Positions 1 to 5,631 of a stretch of 60,927 bases of DNA are shown here, one piece after another. Both the position numbers and the translations under genes were made by a program. The stretch covers positions 1-60,927 of the forward strand of contig VXWI01000102.1 in assembly GCA_009835985.1 (NCBI GenBank), given 5' to 3'. The notes beneath the pieces are model-generated. The model saw only the letters and a program-made list of their open reading frames with translations, was not told the DNA's origin and did not search any database. Positions within the stretch are counted from its first letter, which is position 1; every line of letters starts with the position of its first letter. Origin of the DNA: Acidobacteriota bacterium. Lineage in GTDB: Bacteria; Acidobacteriota; Vicinamibacteria; Marinacidobacterales; Marinacidobacteraceae.

Positions 1-2
1 CT

Positions 3-638
3 TTCGAGTGGTTCAGGGTATGGCTCAAACACACAAAAATCCTTACAGGCTCCGGGGACCGCTTCGACTACCTGGTTTCGATGAGCGGGCCCTCACGCGG
101 CCTTCAGGACTACGCCCGGGAACACTTCCCGGAGGGCGCGCCCCAGCGGGCCGAGGAGTTCACGCTCGGCGACGTGAACCTGAGCCTCATCAAGACGGCG
201 CGGGGCCGGACGATCACCGTGGTCCACGACACGAACCTGCCCCGTCCCTACAGCCGCATCAACCTGGTCCAAGGGACTCAGGGCATCTTCCACGGTTATC
301 CGAACCGGGTCTACGTGGAGGGCCGGAGCGAGTCGCACCGCTGGGACGACGCCGAGGTTTGGTACGAGCAGTACGCGCACCCGCTGTGGCGGAACGTCGC
401 GAGCCCCGGCGAGGAACTCGGGCACGGGCGGATGGACTACCTCGAGGACTACCGGCTGATCCGCTGTCTCCAGGAGGGGCTGCCGACCGAGATGAACGTC
501 TACGACGCCGCAGCGCTCTCCGCCGTCACCGACCTCAGCGAGCGCTCGGTGGCCGACCGGAGCCGGCCGATGGACTTCCCGGACTTCACCCGCGGCGGGT
601 GGGAGACGTTCGAGAAGCTGCCGGTGGTAGCGGACTGA
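3..638 (+). CDS. GH109-type Gfo/Idh/MocA family protein, C-terminal part (cut by window edge)
   Basis: The frame is open from the left edge to a TGA, so only the last 211 residues are visible. They match the C-terminal half of glycoside hydrolase family 109, NAD-dependent alpha-N-acetylgalactosaminidases with a Gfo/Idh/MocA fold. Blocks seen are GDRFDYLVSMS, LIKTARGRTITVVHDT, PRPYSRINLVQGTQGIF, YEQYAHPLWRN, GHGRMDY and MDFPDFTRGGW. The Rossmann half with the NAD site lies outside the window. The ATG at 81 is internal, because family-like sequence runs back to about base 54. Before that the residues no longer resemble the family and the DNA is AT-richer, which may be an assembly edge effect. 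The next gene is convergent and ends 9 bp away, leaving no room for a terminator. A non-GH109 Gfo/Idh/MocA oxidoreductase is the alternative. Confidence 0.8.
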   Translation, partial: FEWFRVWLKHTKILTGSGDRFDYLVSMSGPSRGLQDYAREHFPEGAPQRAEEFTLGDVNLSLIKTARGRTITVVHDTNLPRPYSRINLVQGTQGIFHGYPNRVYVEGRSESHRWDDAEVWYEQYAHPLWRNVASPGEELGHGRMDYLEDYRLIRCLQEGLPTEMNVYDAAALSAVTDLSERSVADRSRPMDFPDFTRGGWETFEKLPVVAD

Positions 639-647
639 GGCGGACGC

Positions 648-2057
648 TCAGTTCTCGATCCCCGGGCCGGGGCGGACCCGGGTCTCCGGCGGAGTCGGCT
701 GGACCGCCCCGTTCCGGACCACCCAGTAACCGTCCCGGAAGACTTCCGCGATGTTGGCGAGGGCGCCCAGGTCGGTGAGCGGATCCCCCTCAACGATCAG
801 GATATCGGCCAGCTTCCCGACTTCGAGCGTTCCGAGCTTGTCGTCCATGCCGAGGATCCGGGCGCTGTCGCGGGTGGCGGAAACGAGCGCCTCCGTGGGG
901 GTGAAGCCGCTCTCCACGTACGCCTCCAGCTCCCAGATGTAGGCATAGGGGAGGTCGCGGTAGTTCTCGAGGATCAGGTCGGTCCCCACCCCGATCAGGA
1001 TCCCGGCGTCCTTGAGTTCGCGCAGCATGGCCCGGCTGATCTCGCCGTCGAGTTCGAAGCGCCGGGACGTCGAGCTGTGGTAGCTGCCGCGCTCGTTGAA
1101 GATGTAGTCGTAGGTGATGATCGTGGGCACCGACGCCGTGCCGCTCCGGGCCATCATCTGGATCACCTCGTCGGTGCGCGGCAGCGGATGTTCGATCGTG
1201 TCGGCGCCCGCTTCGACCGCCCACCCGGTGTAGAACGTCTCCGAGTCCACGGTGACCTTGAGGCCGAGCGCGTGGGCCTCGTCCACCGCCGCGGCGATCT
1301 CCTCCCGGCTGTAGTGGCTCGCGAGCTTGATCAGGTCGGCGCCCATCTTGAACTGCTCGCGGACGGCGTCCCGGAACTCGTCCGGTCCGGAAGCCTCGAC
1401 GATCCCGCCATAGAGCGGGTGGTGGATGGAGTACCCCTCGGCGCCGTGGCCGCCGGTGCCGGTGATGAGCGAACCGGACGCGAAGACCCGCGGTCCCGGC
1501 AGGCGGTTCTGGTTCACCCAGTCCTTGACGATGAAGGGCACCGTGCCGGCGGACCCGGTGTCGCGGATCGAGGTGATCCCCGCGCCGATGAAGACGTGGA
1601 GCCGCTCCATCGCCCGCAGCGTCTGGTGGACCGGATCGACGGCGAGCACCTGCGGGACGCCGGGCTCGGTGTAGGTGAGATGGGTGTGGAGGTCGATCAG
1701 ACCCGGCATGACGGTGTGACCGGAAACGTCGAGCACCTGGGAACCCTCCGGCCAACCCCTTTCGCCCTCGCCGAGGATGGCGGCGATCCGGTTCCGCTCG
1801 ATGACGAGGGTGCCGATACGAGGCTCGACGCCCGTCCCGTCGAAGATGAAGCCGCCGTAGAGGACCCTCGTCCCTTCGGGTCCGCGCGGGCCCGGGGGAG
1901 CCGGCACCCGGCGCGGATCGTCGGAGGTCTGGACTTCGTTCAGGAACTGACGCCGATCCACGACCTGGCGCTGGGTGTCGGGCGGCTGGGCAAGGGCCAG
2001 CGGAACCGTGAGGGCGACGAGGAGCGCGGCGGCGACGAACAGGCGAGTACGGGACAT
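648..2057 (-). CDS. exported amidohydrolase (imidazolonepropionase-like metal-dependent hydrolase)
   Basis: This 469-residue protein starts at ATG 2057, which has AGGAG just upstream and opens directly into a signal peptide (residues 1-23, ending ALA-Q). The longer reading upstream has no hydrophobic start. An amidohydrolase-superfamily fold is clear. Residues 66-118 form the small beta domain (VLYGGFIFDGTG), PGLIDLHTHL carries the metal ligands H124 and H126, IKLASHYS offers a candidate bridging Lys, ADTIEHPLP holds a later His, and VGVGTDLILENYRDLPYAY supplies the catalytic Asp region. The C-terminal LGTLEVGKLADILIVEGDPL closes the beta domain. Such proteins hydrolyse cyclic amides or dipeptides such as Xaa-Pro; the substrate here is unknown. 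It is probably periplasmic. The gene stands alone, downstream of leuB on the same strand with a hairpin-rich 149-bp gap. Confidence 0.85.
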   Translation of the reverse strand: MSRTRLFVAAALLVALTVPLALAQPPDTQRQVVDRRQFLNEVQTSDDPRRVPAPPGPRGPEGTRVLYGGFIFDGTGVEPRIGTLVIERNRIAAILGEGERGWPEGSQVLDVSGHTVMPGLIDLHTHLTYTEPGVPQVLAVDPVHQTLRAMERLHVFIGAGITSIRDTGSAGTVPFIVKDWVNQNRLPGPRVFASGSLITGTGGHGAEGYSIHHPLYGGIVEASGPDEFRDAVREQFKMGADLIKLASHYSREEIAAAVDEAHALGLKVTVDSETFYTGWAVEAGADTIEHPLPRTDEVIQMMARSGTASVPTIITYDYIFNERGSYHSSTSRRFELDGEISRAMLRELKDAGILIGVGTDLILENYRDLPYAYIWELEAYVESGFTPTEALVSATRDSARILGMDDKLGTLEVGKLADILIVEGDPLTDLGALANIAEVFRDGYWVVRNGAVQPTPPETRVRPGPGIEN

Positions 2058-2112
2058 GGGAACTCCTTGGCGGCTGGAGCGGCCGGCGGGACTATTCTGC
2101 CGGGTCGACGGC

Positions 2113-2128
2113 ATCCTCGTCCGAGGAT
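2113..2128. repeat. perfect 7-bp hairpin between leuB and amidohydrolase
   Basis: ATCCTCG, a 2-nt loop, then CGAGGAT. It lies 50 bp upstream of the amidohydrolase start and just beside REP-like copy A. It could be part of a terminator for leuB transcripts, but there is no following T tract. Confidence 0.4.
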
Positions 2129-2141
2129 GGAGCCTCACGCG

Positions 2142-2187
2142 TTTCGCGGCCCGGTGGGCCGCGATGCCGGCCGGAGGCCGGCGCTCC
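2142..2187. repeat. REP-like two-hairpin element, copy A (46 bp)
   Basis: There are two adjacent hairpins: GCGGCCC-GGT-GGGCCGC (2146-2162) and GCCGGCC-GGA-GGCCGGC (2166-2182), flanked by TTTC and GCTCC. The element sits 19 bp downstream of the leuB stop. Compared with the reverse complement of copy D (43846-43891), 32 of the 33 bases outside the first loop-stem are identical. The 13 inner bases differ but remain self-complementary. Confidence 0.75.
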
Positions 2188-2206
2188 GAGGACGGGTCGG
2201 CGGTTC

Positions 2207-3259
2207 TTACAACTCCGCCAGCACCACGTCGGTGATCTCGGTGGTGCCGGCGGTCCCGCCGAGGTCGCGCGGGAGGACGTCGCCCCGCAGGCAGGCGGTG
2301 ACGGCGGCCTCGATGGCCGCGGCCTCCTCCTTCAAACCGAACGAAAGCTCGAGCATCATCGCGGCGGAGGAGATCGCGGCGAGCGGGTTCGCAATCCCCT
2401 GCCCCGCGATGTCCGGCGCCGAGCCGTGCACCGGCTCGTAGAGACCGCCGCCCGCGCCCACGCTCGCCGACGGCAGCAGGCCGAGCGACCCCGCGAGCAC
2501 CGAAGCCTCGTCGCTCAGGATGTCACCGAACATGTTTCCGGTGAGGATCACGTCGAACTGGCGCGGGTCCCGGACGATCTCCATCGCCGCCCGGTCCACG
2601 TACATGTGGTCGAGCCGCACCGCCGGATACTCGCCCGCGAGTCCCGCGACCACCTCGCGCCAGAGCTGCGACGATTCGAGCACGTTCGCCTTGTCCACCG
2701 ACAGGAGCAGCCCCCGGCGCCGGCCGGCGGCCTCGAAGGCCACGCGCGCGATGCGCTCGATCTCCCGCACGTCGTACCGCAAGGTGTTGATGCCGACCCG
2801 CCCGCCGTTCTCCTCCCGGATGCCGCGCGGCTCGCCGTAGTAGATGCCGCCGGTGAGCTCGCGCACGATGAGGAGGTCCGCTCCCTCGATGGCCCTGGGC
2901 CGGAAGGGCGAGCTGTCGAGCACCCGGATCACCTTGATCGGGCGCAGGTTTGCGTAGGTGCCGAGCATCCGGCGCAGCTCCAGCAGCGCCCGTTCGGGAC
3001 GTTCGGCGGCGGGGAGCACGTCGTGGCGCGGGTCCCCGGCCGCCCCCAGCAGGATCGCCTCGGCCTCGGCGCACGCGGCCCGCGTGTCGTCGGGGAACCC
3101 GGTCCCCGTGCGGTCCCAGGCGGCCCCCGCGAAGTCCCGCCGCTCGATCCTCAGGCGGTGACCGTGGCGTTCGGCCACCCGATCCAGCACACGTTCCGCC
3201 GCCGCCACCACGTCGGGACCGATGCCGTCACCGGGAAGAGCGAGGATGGACAGGTCCAT
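2207..3259 (-). CDS. leuB: 3-isopropylmalate dehydrogenase
   Basis: This 350-residue enzyme has the normal family length. It oxidatively decarboxylates 3-isopropylmalate to 2-oxoisocaproate with NAD in cytoplasmic leucine synthesis. Family hallmarks are LPGDGIGPDV (8-17), the LRRMLGTYANLRPIK block, RELTGGIYYGEPRG, VDKANVLESSQLWR with the catalytic Lys-Asn region, NMFGDILSDEAS with metal-binding Asp residues, and EPVHGSAPDIAGQGIANP for NAD binding. The start ATG has no obvious Shine-Dalgarno sequence. No leuA, leuC or leuD is nearby, so it is separated from the rest of its pathway. The divergent DUF502 gene starts 47 bp away. Homologous tartrate or isocitrate dehydrogenases are less likely, because the ELTGGIYYG loop is the LeuB form. 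Confidence 0.95.
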   Translation of the reverse strand: MDLSILALPGDGIGPDVVAAAERVLDRVAERHGHRLRIERRDFAGAAWDRTGTGFPDDTRAACAEAEAILLGAAGDPRHDVLPAAERPERALLELRRMLGTYANLRPIKVIRVLDSSPFRPRAIEGADLLIVRELTGGIYYGEPRGIREENGGRVGINTLRYDVREIERIARVAFEAAGRRRGLLLSVDKANVLESSQLWREVVAGLAGEYPAVRLDHMYVDRAAMEIVRDPRQFDVILTGNMFGDILSDEASVLAGSLGLLPSASVGAGGGLYEPVHGSAPDIAGQGIANPLAAISSAAMMLELSFGLKEEAAAIEAAVTACLRGDVLPRDLGGTAGTTEITDVVLAEL

Positions 3260-3305
3260 GGTGGGCGGGGATGGTAATCGCCAGCGCCCGCATAGACTCC
3301 CGAAA

Positions 3306-4016
3306 ATGCAGCCCGCCCAGAAACCCAGCGCTTGGGGGAACCTCCGCCGCTACCTGTTGCGGGGCTTCCTGGTCTGGATTCCGCTCGCCGCGGTGTTCCT
3401 GGTCGGCAGGCTGATCTATTCGATCATCCAGTCCTGGTTCTTCCCCTCCCTCCCCTGGGAACCGCGGCTCACCGCGCTGGGCGTGGTGATCCTGGTTCTG
3501 TTCCTGACCGGCTGGGGGGTCACGAGGTTCGGCGTCGCCCGGCTGATCCTGCGGGCGGTGGTGGAGAAACCGCTCCAGCGAATCCCGGTGGCGCGCTGGA
3601 TCTATTCCGGGGTGCGCCAGTTGCTGGAGGCGCTCTTCACGTCCGGCGACGCCTTCGGAAAGGTGGTCCTGATCGAGTATCCCCGGCGCGGGGTCTACAG
3701 CATCGCGTTCCAGATGGCGGGCGAACTCGGGGAGGTGCAGCACCGGGTGCGGCAACGCATCGCGGAGCGCAACGGCGCGGACGCCGCGCCCGAGCCCGGC
3801 GAGTCCGGTGCGGGCCAGCGCGAGGTCATGGCGGTCTTCGTGCCGACCACGCCGAACCCGACGTCGGGCTTCGTCATCACGCTCCCCAAGGAAGACGTCA
3901 TCGAGCTCTCGATGAGCCGGCAGCAGGCCCTCCAGATGATCATCTCGCTCGGGGTCGTGGTTCCCGAGTGGCAGAAGGAGCAACTGGAAGGGGCAACTCC
4001 TCCCCCTCCGGCCTGA
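3306..4016 (+). CDS. DUF502 family integral membrane protein
   Basis: This 236-residue protein is read from ATG 3306. Upstream in-frame ATGs (3222, 3246, 3258) lie inside or against the leuB start and give a charged, non-family leader. Two membrane helices near the N-terminus (about residues 18-40 and 54-74) are followed by ARLILRAVVEKPLQRIPVARWIYSGVRQLLE-type sequence, split here as VEKPLQRIPVARWIYSGVRQ. FVPTTPNPTSGFVITLPKED follows; both blocks are diagnostic of DUF502. The function of this widespread family is not established. The tail after residue 160 contains a low-complexity insert (ADAAPEPGESGAGQ). The gene is divergent from leuB and convergent with gdhA across three strong hairpins. 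Confidence 0.88.
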   Translation: MQPAQKPSAWGNLRRYLLRGFLVWIPLAAVFLVGRLIYSIIQSWFFPSLPWEPRLTALGVVILVLFLTGWGVTRFGVARLILRAVVEKPLQRIPVARWIYSGVRQLLEALFTSGDAFGKVVLIEYPRRGVYSIAFQMAGELGEVQHRVRQRIAERNGADAAPEPGESGAGQREVMAVFVPTTPNPTSGFVITLPKEDVIELSMSRQQALQMIISLGVVVPEWQKEQLEGATPPPPA

Positions 4017-4079
4017 AGCGCCGGCGGCGGCCGGGCGTCCTTTCAGCGGGCCCGTGAGGGTGAGCGAAGAAAGCGCCGG

Positions 4080-4125
4080 GCGCTGGCCTGCGGCCAGCGC
4101 GTGCCGGCCTGGAGGCCGGCGTTCC
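4080..4125. repeat. REP-like two-hairpin element, copy B (46 bp)
   Basis: Perfect hairpin GCGCTGGCC-TGC-GGCCAGCGC (4080-4100) is followed directly by GCCGGCCT-GG-AGGCCGGC (4103-4120) and the GTTCC end. It has the same order and flanks as copy A. It lies between the convergent DUF502 and gdhA genes. Confidence 0.75.
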
Positions 4126-4127
4126 CG

Positions 4128-4150
4128 AGGAGTCTGCGCCGCAGACTCCT
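4128..4150. terminator. strong hairpin overlapping the gdhA stop codon, possible bidirectional terminator
   Basis: AGGAGTCTGC, a 3-nt loop, then GCAGACTCCT form a perfect 10-bp stem. The last two bases are inside the gdhA stop codon (4149-4151). With copy B it makes three consecutive perfect hairpins between convergent genes. There is no T tract, so intrinsic termination is inferred from position and stem strength only. Confidence 0.5.
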
Positions 4151-5507
4151 ACACCACGCCCTGGTCCATCATGGCGTCGGCGACCTTGAAGAACCCGGCG
4201 ATGTTGGCGCCGATCACGTAGTTCCCGACCGCGTCGAAACGCTCCGAAGCCTTGATGCAGGCATCGTGGATCTCGAACATGATGTCGGCCAGCCGGTGGT
4301 CCACCACCTCGCGCTTCCACTGGATCATGCCGATGTTCTGGGCCATCTCGAGCCCCGACACCGCGACGCCGCCGGCGTTGGCGGCCTTCCCGGGCCCGTA
4401 GAGGATCTTCGCCGCGACGAACTGCTCCACCGCATCCGGCACCGACGGCATGTTCGCGCCCTCGGAGACCACGAAGCAGCCGTTCGCCAGCAGGGTCGCG
4501 GCGTCCTTGGCGCTGATCTCGTTCTCGGTGGCGCTCGGGAAGGCGCACGCGGCCGGGATGGCCCAGAGCGGGTTGTGGTCGGCGCCCGGATCGGACTCGA
4601 AGTACTCCACTCCCGGGAACTTCTCGGCGTACTCGCGGATCCGGCCGCGCCGCACGTTCTTCAGTTCCATGACGAAGGCCAGCTTCTCGGCGTCGATGCC
4701 GGCGGGATCGTGGATGAAGCCCGACGAATCGGAAAGCGTGACGGCCTTCGCGTCGAGATCGTTCAGCTTCTCGACGGTGAACTGGGCCACGTTGCCGCTC
4801 CCCGATACGAGGCAGGTCTTCCCCTGGAGTCCGTCGCTGCGGGTGTTGAGCATCTCCTGGGCGAAATAGACCGCCCCGTAGCCGGTGGCCTCGGGACGGA
4901 TCAGCGAGCCGCCCCACCCGGGACTCTTGCCGGTCAGCGTCCCGGTGAACTCGTTGGCGAGGCGTTTGTACTGCCCGAAGAGGAAGCCGATCTCCCGGCC
5001 GCCGACCCCGATGTCCCCGGCCGGGACGTCGGTGTACGGACCGATGTGGCGCTGCAGCTCGGTCATGAACGACTGGCAGAAGCGCATCACCTCGGCGTCG
5101 CTCTTGCCCTTCGGATCGAAGTCCGACCCGCCCTTGCCGCCGCCGAGCGGCAGCGTGGTCAGCGAGTTCTTGAACACCTGCTCGAAGGCGAGGAACTTGA
5201 GGATGGAGGCGTTGACCGAGGGATGGAAACGGAGTCCTCCCTTGTAGGGCCCGATCGCGCTGTTCATCTCGATCCGGAAGCCCCGGCTCACCTGCACCTC
5301 GCCGGCGTCGTCGGTCCAGGGGACGCGGAACTGGACCAGGCGCTCGGGTTCGACCATGCGGTCGAGGACGCGCGCCGCGCGGTATTCGGGGTGCCGGTCG
5401 ATGACGACGGCGACCGAATCGATCACTTCCCGGACGGCCTGGTTGAATTCGGGCTCGTTCGGGTTCCGCGCCGCGACCTGGTTCAGGACAGACTCGATAT
5501 AGCTCAT
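4149..5507 (-). CDS. gdhA: glutamate dehydrogenase (NADP-type, hexameric)
   Basis: This 452-residue enzyme interconverts 2-oxoglutarate plus ammonia and glutamate. Start ATG 5507 is preceded by GGAGGG at good spacing, and MSYIESVLNQ is the usual N-terminus of the long bacterial form. Motifs are YKGGLRFHPSVN, TTLPLGGGKGGSDFDPKGKS with the catalytic and substrate Lys residues, GDIGVGGREIGFLFGQYKRL, the nucleotide-binding SGSGNVAQFTVEKL, and VAVSGLEMAQN near the C-terminus. Length and sequence fit the biosynthetic NADPH form of ammonia assimilation. It is a single gene with its own promoter candidate (-10 TACAAT at 5534-5539), divergent from the receiver/PEP-synthase-like gene. The stop codon overlaps a strong hairpin. 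Confidence 0.95.
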   Translation of the reverse strand: MSYIESVLNQVAARNPNEPEFNQAVREVIDSVAVVIDRHPEYRAARVLDRMVEPERLVQFRVPWTDDAGEVQVSRGFRIEMNSAIGPYKGGLRFHPSVNASILKFLAFEQVFKNSLTTLPLGGGKGGSDFDPKGKSDAEVMRFCQSFMTELQRHIGPYTDVPAGDIGVGGREIGFLFGQYKRLANEFTGTLTGKSPGWGGSLIRPEATGYGAVYFAQEMLNTRSDGLQGKTCLVSGSGNVAQFTVEKLNDLDAKAVTLSDSSGFIHDPAGIDAEKLAFVMELKNVRRGRIREYAEKFPGVEYFESDPGADHNPLWAIPAACAFPSATENEISAKDAATLLANGCFVVSEGANMPSVPDAVEQFVAAKILYGPGKAANAGGVAVSGLEMAQNIGMIQWKREVVDHRLADIMFEIHDACIKASERFDAVGNYVIGANIAGFFKVADAMMDQGVV

Positions 5508-5533
5508 GGACCCTCCGGCCAATTTGCGCGCGG

Positions 5534-5539
5534 ATTGTA
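5534..5539 (-). promoter_or_regulatory. candidate -10 element for gdhA
   Basis: On the minus strand this reads TACAAT, 5 of 6 matches to TATAAT. It predicts transcription starting about 20 nt before the gdhA ATG, leaving room for its Shine-Dalgarno. No good -35 hexamer lies at 16-18 bp. The same TACAAT occurs upstream of the PD40 gene. Confidence 0.4.
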
Positions 5540-5631
5540 GGGCTGAAGCGCCGGGATTGCTCCCGCTATTCACAAATCAGGCGCGCCGGGAGCACGTAGG
5601 GACCGTGCCTCCGGTGACAAACTAGGAGCTC

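Noticed and set aside
4020-4150. CRISPR-like array between DUF502 and gdhA
   Set aside because: The palindromes are different hairpins, not direct repeats with spacers.
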